NCBI GenBank assembly: GCA_016928055.1
Contig: JAFGLM010000048.1
Coordinates: forward strand, 1-36,341
Length of the DNA: 36,341 nucleotides
From: Gammaproteobacteria bacterium
Lineage (GTDB): Bacteria; Pseudomonadota; Gammaproteobacteria; HTCC5015
Direction of reading: 5' to 3'
Both the position numbers and the translations under genes were made by a program. Positions 9,290 through 18,125 of this stretch are shown piece after piece. Below the pieces are notes generated by a model. The model did no database searches, was not told the DNA's origin, and was given only the letters and a program-made list of their open reading frames with translations. Within the stretch, counting starts at the first letter, position 1. Every line of letters starts with the position of its first letter.

Positions 9290-10262
9290 CCGAAGTTACC
9301 TGATTCAGTATATTATCCATAACCCAATTTGTTTTTGCCGCATCAGTACCCAACGAAGGATGTACTCGCTCGTGATTTAAATGCGCAATCATGTTTTCGA
9401 TGTGAAAAAACTGTATGTGTTTTGGATTTTCAATCATTAGTGATTCGTTTTTGTTTTCGGTACACAACCTGACGGGTTGCTCGTCGAAAACGGCAAATTC
9501 GATTTTGCCTCGCTCGCCGATAATTTCAACGTTCTCTTCGGTAAAATGAGCGGCAAAATTCCAACTCCCGGTTCCCAAAACGCCATCACGAAATCGAAAA
9601 CAGGCGATAACTGCGTCTTCAGCTTTATACAATTTCTGCTGATTTTCACTAAATCCGGCCACTTCAGCAATATCACCCAATAAGTACTGAAATAAATCAA
9701 AACCATGGCTGGCCAGGTCAACAAAATAACCACCCCCCGCAATCGCCGGATCAGTACGCCAGTTTGTAGTTTTTTGTTTATCTGCTATGCCGGGCGGCTT
9801 ATATAAGCGCCAGTTCAATTGACGAACCTGTCCTATTTCATTTGCTGATAACCATTCTTTAATTTTCAGAAAGCGCGGCAGCGAACGACGATAATAAGCA
9901 ACAAACAGGGGTATTTTCTTTTTTGAAAAAGCCTGATTCATCTGCATACATTCGGAATGATTGAGTGCCATTGGCTTTTCCACGCAACAGGGTTTACCGG
10001 CGGCTGCCACCTTTAGCGCTAATTCCATATGACTCGAAGGCGGTGTGGCGATATACACCGCATCTACCTGTGGGTCGTTAATTAAAGAATCAGCGTTATC
10101 ATAAAATGCCGGAACATCATGCCGGCGGGCATAATCCTCCGCCAGTGCTCTGTTGCGCCGCATTACCGCGACTAATTCCGAGCCCTCAACCAGTGAAAAT
10201 GCGGGTCCGCTTTTCACCTCCGTTACATCACCGCAGCCAATCATTCCCCAGCGAACAGTCAT
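9282..10262 (-). CDS. Gfo/Idh/MocA family oxidoreductase
   Basis: A 326-residue protein with an N-terminal Rossmann domain (GMIGCGDVTEVKSGPAF) and the family motif EKP (CVEKPMALN, about residue 95) that places the catalytic lysine near nicotinamide. The C-terminal half is the usual alpha/beta substrate domain, with GGGYFVDLASHGFDLFQYLLG carrying the conserved Asp and His. Relatives oxidise or reduce sugars, inositols and sugar acids with NAD(P). It sits between a D-2-hydroxyacid dehydrogenase gene (54 bp upstream) and the SDR gene (8-bp overlap). A role in sugar metabolism is likely from family and context, but the substrate is not deducible. Confidence 0.92.
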   Translation of the reverse strand: MTVRWGMIGCGDVTEVKSGPAFSLVEGSELVAVMRRNRALAEDYARRHDVPAFYDNADSLINDPQVDAVYIATPPSSHMELALKVAAAGKPCCVEKPMALNHSECMQMNQAFSKKKIPLFVAYYRRSLPRFLKIKEWLSANEIGQVRQLNWRLYKPPGIADKQKTTNWRTDPAIAGGGYFVDLASHGFDLFQYLLGDIAEVAGFSENQQKLYKAEDAVIACFRFRDGVLGTGSWNFAAHFTEENVEIIGERGKIEFAVFDEQPVRLCTENKNESLMIENPKHIQFFHIENMIAHLNHERVHPSLGTDAAKTNWVMDNILNQVTSDE

Positions 10263-10316
10263 CTCAATTATCTCTCAGGCGAAAACCAGGTTTTGTTGAT
10301 TTCGAAAAAAACAATC

Positions 10317-11288
10317 TCACATTACGCGATCAAAAATTGGCTCACCCCCAACAAAACGTCGGAAGTTTTTCAGAAAGTGCTGCGCCAGCGTTCTGGATTC
10401 TTCAAAATGCCCACCCGCTACATGCGGCGTAATAAAACAATTGGGTTGAATCCATAAGGGATGATCATCCGGCAAGGGTTCCGGATCCGTCACATCCAGC
10501 CAGGCGGCTTTTATATGACCCGAACGAAGCGCATTCAGCAAAGCATCCTGATCAACCGTTGCACCACGACCGATGTTATAAAACACTGCTCCCGGTTTCA
10601 TCGCTGCAAAACGTTCTGCCACAAAATATTTTTGTGTTTCCAGACTGTCCGGAAGAATATTCATTACATGATCTGCCTGCTCAAACGCATCAGGTAATTC
10701 GGCTTCTGGAATAACAGGTATACCTTCATCACCTCGTGCCCGACGGCGAAATGCGATGACATTCATGTCGAAAGGTTGCAGCAATTCAGTTAATCGTTTA
10801 CCGATAGCGCCAAACCCCACAATCAAAACCGTCTGGCCTCGTAATGGCAGACTGGAATCGCGAAGCTGGTTCCATGCCTCGGTGCCGCTGGCTGCACGGG
10901 TCTTAAGGCCAAGCGGCAATTGCCTGGCCTGTGCCAGCATAAAGCTCAAAGCGTGGTCAGCGCAGGCTTCGTTGTAAACAGCGGCACTATTGGATACAAC
11001 GATATTTCGCTCCTTCATCAAAGCACGAAATTCCGCACTATCATAGCGGGTAATTGAAGAAGAACTGACGTGAATCCATCGTAAATTTTCCGCCCTGGTA
11101 ATGGACTCAATATCGGGTTGCCCAAATGCAATATCCACCGACTTAAATTGAGGGTCCCACTCCGCCTTGGCCAACACAGATGTCATCGGCTTTTGAGGAA
11201 AAATCAGTTCATGCCCCACTGTACCCTGCTGAAGAAGTTCCAGTACATTGCGGGGCAATGTGAAATCCACAAACACTTTTAATTTCAT
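10317..11288 (-). CDS. D-2-hydroxyacid dehydrogenase (NAD(P)-dependent)
   Basis: A 323-residue member of the D-isomer-specific 2-hydroxyacid dehydrogenase family. The nucleotide-binding motif GFGAIGKRL lies near residue 155. The catalytic Arg (NIGRGATVDQDALL), Glu (DVTDPEPLPDDHPLW) and His (ITPHVAGGHFEE) are all visible. Family members reduce glyoxylate, hydroxypyruvate or other 2-keto acids. It is the first gene of the minus-strand set 11288 to 8528 and is divergent from the GH53 galactanase gene, with about 246 bp between them. That context makes a sugar-acid role plausible but unproven. Confidence 0.92.
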   Translation of the reverse strand: MKLKVFVDFTLPRNVLELLQQGTVGHELIFPQKPMTSVLAKAEWDPQFKSVDIAFGQPDIESITRAENLRWIHVSSSSITRYDSAEFRALMKERNIVVSNSAAVYNEACADHALSFMLAQARQLPLGLKTRAASGTEAWNQLRDSSLPLRGQTVLIVGFGAIGKRLTELLQPFDMNVIAFRRRARGDEGIPVIPEAELPDAFEQADHVMNILPDSLETQKYFVAERFAAMKPGAVFYNIGRGATVDQDALLNALRSGHIKAAWLDVTDPEPLPDDHPLWIQPNCFITPHVAGGHFEESRTLAQHFLKNFRRFVGGEPIFDRVM

Positions 11289-11534
11289 TTCTATGGCACG
11301 CCAATTCCACTGTCAGGAAACCAACCTTATACGAGACTACCACTTAATTACAAGAGATCCTTAAGCGTTGCTTTAAACAAATATTGTGCTGGCAAAAAGC
11401 GTTTTCTGACTTCGAAAACTTCGTTAATAACGAACACTCAAAAACAATAGATTGTCCATGGATTGCCAACCAAAGCACGTTTACCCTTTCTGAAGTCGAT
11501 CAGCAAATTATCTATGTTACATGAGGAAGCTGTA

Positions 11535-12689
11535 ATGCCTGGCAAAGTAGTACCGGCACTTTTAATCTCTATACTGGTGACAGTTGTTACCGGTTGTGGC
11601 GGCGGCAGCCATTCCAATAACTCAAACAGCCCACAGGATGACCCCGGAGACACATCAGGGTTGGCGCACGCGAACTATATACTCGGCGCTGATATTTCAA
11701 GCATTCCGGAGCGAATTGACGGCGGTGCTCTTTTCATCGACACAGACGGTATTGAAAAAAATCTTTTGGTTTTGCTGAAAAACTATGGCTTTAACTTTAT
11801 TCGGCTAAGGACCTTTGTTAATCCATCCGCACAGTACGGCTACGCGTCAAATGACAGTTGTACCGGCAAATCCGAAGCCTATAACGATAAAGATCATATC
11901 GTTAACTTTGCTCAGGAAGTTAAAGCGGCAGGTATGGGCCTGCTACTGGATTTTCATTACAGCGATACCTGGGCCGATCCACAAAAACAGGTAATACCCG
12001 AAGCATGGCGAGGCCTGAGTAGCATCGATGCACTGGCGGCACAGGTAAAAGCTTACACCGTTGAAGTAATCGAAGCGCTGGTCGCGGTCGGTGCAACCCC
12101 GGATATCGTGCAGATTGGCAATGAAATTACGCCTGGCATGCTCATTCACATACCGACCATCGACACTGATTGTTACGGCAATAACTCAATCGTTAATGTA
12201 ACGGTTAACGGCAGCACGGCTAATTGGGATAATTTCGCTGCCCTGCTTCGCGCGGGTATTGAAGGTGTGCATCAGGCCGACGCGAACATTCAAATTATGC
12301 TGCACATTGAAAACACCGAAGACCCTAACGGCATTATCAATTGGGTTGAAAATATTCAATCGCGTAACGTTGTCTTCGATATATTGGGCCTGTCTGCTTA
12401 TGAGCAGTGGCAAGGGCCATCCAGCGCCTGGCGAGCCACCCTGCAAACTCTGGCCAATCACTTTCCAGACCTTACTTTTGCTATAGCCGAATACAATCCT
12501 CAGCGTCGCTTGTTGAACGAGATCATGCGCGATCTTCCCAATGCACGTGGATTAGGTACCTTTATCTGGGAACCGACACAGTCCGTCGGCGGCGGCGACT
12601 CACTGTTCACTCAACAGGGAAATACCTACACTGCCAAATCACTGGACTTTGCAGAATTTGACCAAATCCGTGATGATTTCGGGCTTTGA
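11535..12689 (+). CDS. Arabinogalactan endo-beta-1,4-galactanase, GH53 lipoprotein
   Basis: A 384-residue lipoprotein (lipobox VVTGC, Cys21, then a Gly/Ser/Asn-rich tether) followed by a GH53 (beta/alpha)8 barrel. The retaining-enzyme pair is visible: acid/base E197 in VQIGNEITPGML and nucleophile E319 in FAIAEYNPQ. Other family motifs are FNFIRLRTFVNP, GLLLDFHYSDTWADP and TFIWEPT. Such enzymes cut beta-1,4-galactan side chains of pectin, here probably at the outer-membrane surface. The start at 11535 is chosen because AGGAAG precedes it by 6 nt and it gives a clean signal peptide. A start at 11463 would put 24 residues ahead of it. It converges with the esterase gene only 5 bp after its stop. 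Confidence 0.93.
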   Translation: MPGKVVPALLISILVTVVTGCGGGSHSNNSNSPQDDPGDTSGLAHANYILGADISSIPERIDGGALFIDTDGIEKNLLVLLKNYGFNFIRLRTFVNPSAQYGYASNDSCTGKSEAYNDKDHIVNFAQEVKAAGMGLLLDFHYSDTWADPQKQVIPEAWRGLSSIDALAAQVKAYTVEVIEALVAVGATPDIVQIGNEITPGMLIHIPTIDTDCYGNNSIVNVTVNGSTANWDNFAALLRAGIEGVHQADANIQIMLHIENTEDPNGIINWVENIQSRNVVFDILGLSAYEQWQGPSSAWRATLQTLANHFPDLTFAIAEYNPQRRLLNEIMRDLPNARGLGTFIWEPTQSVGGGDSLFTQQGNTYTAKSLDFAEFDQIRDDFGL

Positions 12690-12694
12690 CCTTA

Positions 12695-14323
12695 TTAATA
12701 GGTCCCTCGTTGCATAAAAGGAACCCGCGCATAAAGCTTTCTCTCGCCGCCGCGTGGATCGTTTTGCAGTGAAGAGGGATTATCGAACACCATGGTCTCT
12801 CTACTTTTCAACGTATAAGGTTTCCATTTCGGAATACGTTTATGATTCGGATTGCCTGTTCTGGCAAATGCAATGAGGGATTCGCTCATCTGTTCTGCCA
12901 TTTTCCTGGCGTCCTTACCATTGCCGGTTCTTGAAACAGGTACCGCGGTGTTATCAAAAACCAAAGCTATATCCAAAGTATGACCGGCGCCGAATTTTCC
13001 ACCGTCTAATGGTGATCCCCAATCCAGTTGATAGACATAGGTCGCCGCACCTTTTTGCCTGGCGCGTTCTTCCGCTTCGATAATAGCCCCACGCCAGGAA
13101 CGCCCGGTCGTGGTGGCCGCAAAAAACACTTCAGTGGGTGAGTATTTCGGATACATGCGCCGATACTCGGCGATCACCATATCAGCCTTGATATCGACAA
13201 ACTGGTGCTGGGTAATTAAATCGGGAAGCTGCTCCCATGTCAGCGAAAACACACCCGGTATATTTCCCAGGAATGCCCGGGTTTCTTCCCGCGTGTTACC
13301 GATCACCATTGGAATATGCGCAGACTGCGGTGCAGCATCCGGATAAAAAGGGTGGCGCGGCAAAACCAGTTGATCCAGCACCGGACAAAAATGCAGTGTT
13401 TTGTCTTCGATTTTTGACAGATCTTTAATCTGGGTTGCTGCCAGTAAGTCTTCGATCGGTAAGTCCTTAAGTTTGGTGACGTCTTGAGAGGTTACGTTCA
13501 ACGCTTCTAGAAAATACTCGGCGCGTTGCGTAGCCGCTCTGGGTCCGGCTACGGTGACTTGTTGACCACTCATGGTCCAGGCTTTATGAAATAAATTTTT
13601 CGCGGCGGGCGTCGCCATTAAAGTCGCAATCTTCGCGCCGCCTCCGGATTGGCCGAATACGGTGATGTTGCCGGGATCGCCACCGAAGTGCTCAATATGA
13701 TCACGCACCCATTGCAATGCCATCACCAGATCCAGTTGTCCTACGTTACCGGAGTATGCAAACTCCGGTGCACCAAAACCGGCTAAATACAAATAACCGA
13801 ATGCGTTGAGTCGGTGGTTTACGGTGATAACAACGACATCACCACGCAGGCTTAAATTCGTACCGTCATACAAGGGATGCGAACCGGAACCGTTTGAATA
13901 GGCACCGCCATGGAGATAGAAAAGTACCGGCCGTTTTTTGTTATCGTGTATGGCCGGCGTCCAGATGTTTAAAAACAAACAGTCTTCGCTGATACTTTCT
14001 GAGGCACCGGTTTGCGGCGCAGCATTGGGGTATTCATTGGCTCGAAGGATTCCGTTCCATTTTTCCGCGGCCAACGCAGGTTGAAAGCGCCGCGTTGAAG
14101 TATCTTCCCCGTAACGAACACCTTTGAAACTATACACGCCATCATGTTTCTCGCCGCTCAATTTTCCCAGTCTTGTTTTAACGATCGGGTCTGGTGATGA
14201 CTGCGCAATAATTGAAGCTGGAGAGGACAATAGTGCAGCAGACCCTGCAACATATGCAGTCGATTTGACAAAAGACCTGCGTTTCAAGTCAACACCAGAA
14301 GGAAATATTTTTTCTACAGGCAT
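12695..14323 (-). CDS. Secreted type-B carboxylesterase
   Basis: A 542-residue alpha/beta hydrolase of the type-B carboxylesterase (cholinesterase-like) family. The nucleophile is S226 in FGQSGGGAK, and the oxyanion segment FYLHGGAYSNGSG is present. A candidate acidic residue lies in GNTREETRAF and the catalytic His in GAGHTLDIALVF. The N-terminus has KRRSFVK, a hydrophobic stretch (AYVAGSAALLSSPASIIA) and an AQS cleavage region, which looks like a Tat signal, so export in folded form is inferred. It could deacylate plant polymers, given the surrounding polysaccharide hydrolases, but the family is broad. It converges on the GH53 gene with almost no spacer. Confidence 0.9.
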   Translation of the reverse strand: MPVEKIFPSGVDLKRRSFVKSTAYVAGSAALLSSPASIIAQSSPDPIVKTRLGKLSGEKHDGVYSFKGVRYGEDTSTRRFQPALAAEKWNGILRANEYPNAAPQTGASESISEDCLFLNIWTPAIHDNKKRPVLFYLHGGAYSNGSGSHPLYDGTNLSLRGDVVVITVNHRLNAFGYLYLAGFGAPEFAYSGNVGQLDLVMALQWVRDHIEHFGGDPGNITVFGQSGGGAKIATLMATPAAKNLFHKAWTMSGQQVTVAGPRAATQRAEYFLEALNVTSQDVTKLKDLPIEDLLAATQIKDLSKIEDKTLHFCPVLDQLVLPRHPFYPDAAPQSAHIPMVIGNTREETRAFLGNIPGVFSLTWEQLPDLITQHQFVDIKADMVIAEYRRMYPKYSPTEVFFAATTTGRSWRGAIIEAEERARQKGAATYVYQLDWGSPLDGGKFGAGHTLDIALVFDNTAVPVSRTGNGKDARKMAEQMSESLIAFARTGNPNHKRIPKWKPYTLKSRETMVFDNPSSLQNDPRGGERKLYARVPFMQRGTY

Positions 14324-14390
14324 TAGAGGAGCCTTTTTAAGATCAGCGGCATTATTATATTACAAAGCCAAGTGTGAATACGGCAATACC

Positions 14391-15122
14391 TTAATAAGCC
14401 CACATTTTTCGAATTCCGCTCTTTTCCCGACTGATTTTACTGCCCACCAGATTTTCCCATAGAAAAAGACCCGACAACTTTTCCACCTTGGTCGTCGGCA
14501 CCAGAAAATCCTCCAGCGATTTATCGGAATCGGCGTTCGGCATAACAAACGACCACATATGTAATGCCCCTTTATTATTCTCCGTCAAAACCGACTTAAA
14601 ATACGCGTGTGGAATCGGCAAGGTGACACCATTATTGTCTTCCGCACCGATTACTGTAACCTCTTTATCAAAGTAGAATATAGGACCACAGATCACATAA
14701 GTTTCAAAAACCTGTTTCTGCGAATCCAGCTTCCTGATTGCATCTTCCAGCTTTTTCCATATTTCCCGGTTAAAATCCGGTGCCTGCGGTGACATATTGG
14801 AAAGCAAAAATGTCTCGCTGTTTTGAATTGCTGTTTCACTTTGATTGGCGCTGGCCACCAGATGGCCACGATCATAGCCGGAGCCTTTGTAATCCGCCAA
14901 ATCCGCTCGAAACATTTCTGCAATCCGATAATCCGGACGAAAATTATCCGCCCTTTCGATGTCGGTTTTATCCGGGTCGACAATTTCCAACGCCCATTTC
15001 GCCTGCCGGAAATAATACGAATAACCCAAAACATAATGCCGATTAAATATCACCTGATCAGCAGCCGGTACCCCGTAGCGTGTTTCACGCCTTAAACTCG
15101 TTTGATCCAGCATTTTCTCCAC
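14391..15122 (-). CDS. DNA/RNA non-specific endonuclease (EndoG/NucA, beta-beta-alpha metal type)
   Basis: A 243-residue nuclease of the EndoG/NUC1/NucA family. The signature YDRGHLVASAN gives catalytic His87, and N118 in DFNREIW is the Mg-binding Asn. NMSPQ and YVICGPIFYF are further family motifs. The N-terminal RYGVPAAD and YVLGYSY segment resembles EndoG. Unlike most bacterial NucA homologues, no signal peptide is visible, so either the protein stays in the cytoplasm or it is exported by another route. GTG at 15122 follows AAGGAG by 4 nt; an ATG at 15113 is the alternative start. It lies upstream of the esterase gene on the same strand with a 67-bp gap and could be co-transcribed with it. 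Confidence 0.88.
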   Translation of the reverse strand: MEKMLDQTSLRRETRYGVPAADQVIFNRHYVLGYSYYFRQAKWALEIVDPDKTDIERADNFRPDYRIAEMFRADLADYKGSGYDRGHLVASANQSETAIQNSETFLLSNMSPQAPDFNREIWKKLEDAIRKLDSQKQVFETYVICGPIFYFDKEVTVIGAEDNNGVTLPIPHAYFKSVLTENNKGALHMWSFVMPNADSDKSLEDFLVPTTKVEKLSGLFLWENLVGSKISREKSGIRKMWAY

Positions 15123-15412
15123 CTTGCTCCTTTGCGTTAACCATTTCAGATTAAAACCTTGTGAGATTAGATTTAGCCCCTTGTCTTTAGAAACATCAAT
15201 ACAATCTGCAAAACATATTAAACCATACGAATTCTTACTGTGTTGTTTTTACACTTAAAAAAGCCACCCCTAAGGCTGCATGAACGCCGTTATCAGGTCA
15301 CTGACTAAATCAACTCAATTACCTACAAAATATTTGGGTACCTCCCACCACTGAATTCATTGCCGTTTGCAGGGTAATTCATTACAGTTGAGAAACAAAA
15401 CGGGGTGATCTA

Positions 15413-18034
15413 ATGAATACACCGATCATTGACAAGAATATTTCCATAGGCTTTCCAGCACTCACAGACCTTTTTCGCGGCATGATAGCCGGCGACAATG
15501 TAGTATGGAACACGGACGATGTGGCGGATTTTCTTCCTCTTGCCAGGCGATGTGTGGACGGCGCCAGGGTCACGGGCAAGCAGGTAGTGTATTTTCGCTA
15601 CGGAAAACACGAACCTTTAGTATCCGCCGGCGAGAATGTGACCGTATTGGAACTGACCCTTGATCAGGGGTTTGAGCACTTCGTAACGAGCCTGCACAGA
15701 GCCATTGACTCAGCTCAACCGAACACCTACTTCCTGTTTGATCTATTGTCGCATCTCACCGATGAGTTCATTAGCGAGCAAATGCTCGGAAATTTTTTCA
15801 AATTGATTTGCCCGTATATCTGGGACAAGCAGCACCTTGGGTACTTCGCCATTCTGCGCAACCACCATCCCTACTTCACCACCTCTCCCATCGAGGAAAC
15901 CACCCAAATCCTGGTGGATCTGTTCCGGCACGACGGCCAGGTGTTTATTCAACCCAAAAAAGTTGAATACAGAGATTCCTCAGCCATGTTCCTGGTTCAC
16001 CAGTGGCTGGATGATCAATTAATTCCCATCCAAAACAGCGCGGATACAGTTGAAGTGTTAAGCACCGACAATTGGGCCGGGCTGCAATCCGCATCCCATC
16101 GAATGATCGGAAAATGGGACCGACGATTTTTACAGGCAGAGGATCTGTTGGAAAAATATAAACGGGGTGAGGTACCTAAAAAAGTGGTGGACGAGTACCT
16201 CAAGCATCTGCTGCCCCAGTTGATTTCGCTTGATAAAAAAATCCTGGAGATGTTCGCCGAGTATTTTGAGCTTTCAGATATTATCGACGTCTGGAAGCGC
16301 ACCATCGGCTCGGGTACCATCGGCGGCAAATCCGTTGGCATGCTTCTCTCCCGCGCCATTCTCAACAAACAGTGTCCGCACCTTAAAAATGTGATCGAAC
16401 ACCATGATTCTTTCTTTGTGGGATCAGACGTCTTTTATTCATTTCTTATCGAAAACGATTGCTGGTGGATTCGTAAAATCCAACAAAACCCCAACACTCT
16501 TTTTGAAGATTCCGAGGAAGGGCAAAGCAGAATTATGAACGGGGTATTTCCGGATCAAATCGTAAAACGGTTTTCCGATCTACTGGACTATATGGGGCAG
16601 ATGCCGATTATCGTACGTTCCTCCAGCCTTTTGGAGGACAACTACGGAAACGCCTTTGCCGGTCAGTATGAGAGCGTATTCTGTACAAACCAGGGAACCA
16701 GAAAACAGCGGCTGGAAGAGTTTCTACATGCGGCGAAGTCAGTCTATGCCAGCACCATGAGCAAGAAGGCTCTGGCCTACCGGCATAAACGGGGAATCCT
16801 GGATCAGGATGAGCAAATGGCGCTTCTGATTCAACGGGTATCCGGTGCCCAAACCTGCGATTATTTTTATCCCCACATGGCCGGGGTGGGACTGTCCTAC
16901 AATCCCTATATCTGGAACCCGGATATTGACCCCAAGGCAGGTGCGCTGCGCCTGGTTTTCGGCCTTGGAACCCGCGCCGTGGATCGCCATGATGATGACC
17001 ATACTCGCGTGGTGGCACTCAACGTACCAGACAAACCTCCGATGGGCGATATGGACGCCATGCGTAGCTATGCACAAAAAAAGGTGGATTGCTTAAACCT
17101 GAAAGACAACAGATTTGAATCCAAATACTTCCTCGATTTAGTGGCCCAATGTCCCGATCCACAGTTCAATAAATTTGCAGTGATCGATATGGAGATGCAG
17201 CGTCGTCTTCGGGAAACGGGCGGTTCGGGCATTCAACCCTTACTGATCGACTTTAATGCCGTTTTCCGAGAAACCTCATTTATTTCCGATATTCGCACCA
17301 TTTTGGAGACCCTGCGGGACGCCTATGGCAAGGAGATAGAGGTGGAGTACACGGGTACCATGAGCCAGGATGGATCCATCCGGATCAACCTGGTGCAATG
17401 TCGCCCGCTGCAAATTGAGGTCGAGGAGTTTTTGTCTACCTCACCGCCACCCCCTGTGGAAAACCGCGTGCCCATTCTGGTGGCGAATGGCGCCATAATG
17501 GGGCGAAGCAGAACGCTGTGTCTGGATAGAATTATCTATGTGTCCCCCACTGCGTACAGCGAACTGCCGGAACAGCAACGTTACCAGGTGGCAAACCTGA
17601 TTGGAAAACTCACAGGACTAAAAGGGGACAGCAAGGTGGAAAATACCATGTTAATTGGTCCCGGACGCTGGGGCACCAGCATGCCTTCCCTTGGGGTGCC
17701 CGTATCTCCCACTGCGATTGAGTCCGTTAGGGCGGTTTGTGAAATGGACATTATGCACGAAGGACTCACTCCCGACCTTTCCCTGGGAACGCATTTTTTT
17801 CACGAATTGATCGAAATGGATATTCTGTATATCGGCTACTTAAAATCCGGAAAAAACAACATGCTCGATACCCATTTTCTGGAATCGTCACCCAACCAAT
17901 TGGACAAGTTGCTGCCGAACCAGTCTCAATGGGCCCATGTTGTGAAAATTATCGATGCCTCCACCACCTCTCCCCTTTACCTCACCTCCAACCTGATCGA
18001 GCAAAGCGCGCAGGTCTTTAGTGCCGGCAACTAA
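15413..18034 (+). CDS. PEP/pyruvate-binding domain protein with N-terminal KaiC/RecA-like region; no PEP-synthase catalytic domain
   Basis: An 873-residue protein. Residues about 1-270 look like a degenerate RecA/KaiC-type fold (GDNVVWNTDDVADF, VVYFRYG, YFLFDLLSHL) without a Walker A. Residues about 300-665 match the ATP-grasp nucleotide-binding half of pyruvate phosphate dikinase/PEP synthase: SGTIGGKSVGM (300-309), VRSSSLLEDNYGNAFAGQYES (from 401) and the closing QCRPLQ (662-667). The swivelling domain with the phospho-histidine (TxGGxxSHxA) and the PEP-binding barrel are absent. Instead a family-specific tail contains IGPGRWGTSMPSLGVPV. The enzyme cannot perform the complete PEP-synthase reaction; a phosphotransfer or regulatory role is possible. 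The ATG follows GGGGTGAT. It is monocistronic between two minus-strand genes. Confidence 0.82.
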   Translation: MNTPIIDKNISIGFPALTDLFRGMIAGDNVVWNTDDVADFLPLARRCVDGARVTGKQVVYFRYGKHEPLVSAGENVTVLELTLDQGFEHFVTSLHRAIDSAQPNTYFLFDLLSHLTDEFISEQMLGNFFKLICPYIWDKQHLGYFAILRNHHPYFTTSPIEETTQILVDLFRHDGQVFIQPKKVEYRDSSAMFLVHQWLDDQLIPIQNSADTVEVLSTDNWAGLQSASHRMIGKWDRRFLQAEDLLEKYKRGEVPKKVVDEYLKHLLPQLISLDKKILEMFAEYFELSDIIDVWKRTIGSGTIGGKSVGMLLSRAILNKQCPHLKNVIEHHDSFFVGSDVFYSFLIENDCWWIRKIQQNPNTLFEDSEEGQSRIMNGVFPDQIVKRFSDLLDYMGQMPIIVRSSSLLEDNYGNAFAGQYESVFCTNQGTRKQRLEEFLHAAKSVYASTMSKKALAYRHKRGILDQDEQMALLIQRVSGAQTCDYFYPHMAGVGLSYNPYIWNPDIDPKAGALRLVFGLGTRAVDRHDDDHTRVVALNVPDKPPMGDMDAMRSYAQKKVDCLNLKDNRFESKYFLDLVAQCPDPQFNKFAVIDMEMQRRLRETGGSGIQPLLIDFNAVFRETSFISDIRTILETLRDAYGKEIEVEYTGTMSQDGSIRINLVQCRPLQIEVEEFLSTSPPPPVENRVPILVANGAIMGRSRTLCLDRIIYVSPTAYSELPEQQRYQVANLIGKLTGLKGDSKVENTMLIGPGRWGTSMPSLGVPVSPTAIESVRAVCEMDIMHEGLTPDLSLGTHFFHELIEMDILYIGYLKSGKNNMLDTHFLESSPNQLDKLLPNQSQWAHVVKIIDASTTSPLYLTSNLIEQSAQVFSAGN

Positions 18035-18125
18035 ATTGTCTATCCAAAACCCCCTGGCCCAATTGCTTTCACGTCTTATGCCTGTTTGATCCAGTTTTTT
18101 CTCGGTATGTAAGAACTTTGGTCTT

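Noticed and set aside
12688..12704. Inverted repeat GACCT/AGGTC between the convergent galactanase and esterase genes
   Set aside because: Only 5 bp of stem and no T-run; too weak to call a terminator.
16608..17018. Antisense open frame within the PEP-binding protein gene
   Set aside because: Compositionally odd (Arg/Pro/His-rich) and wholly inside a well-supported gene.
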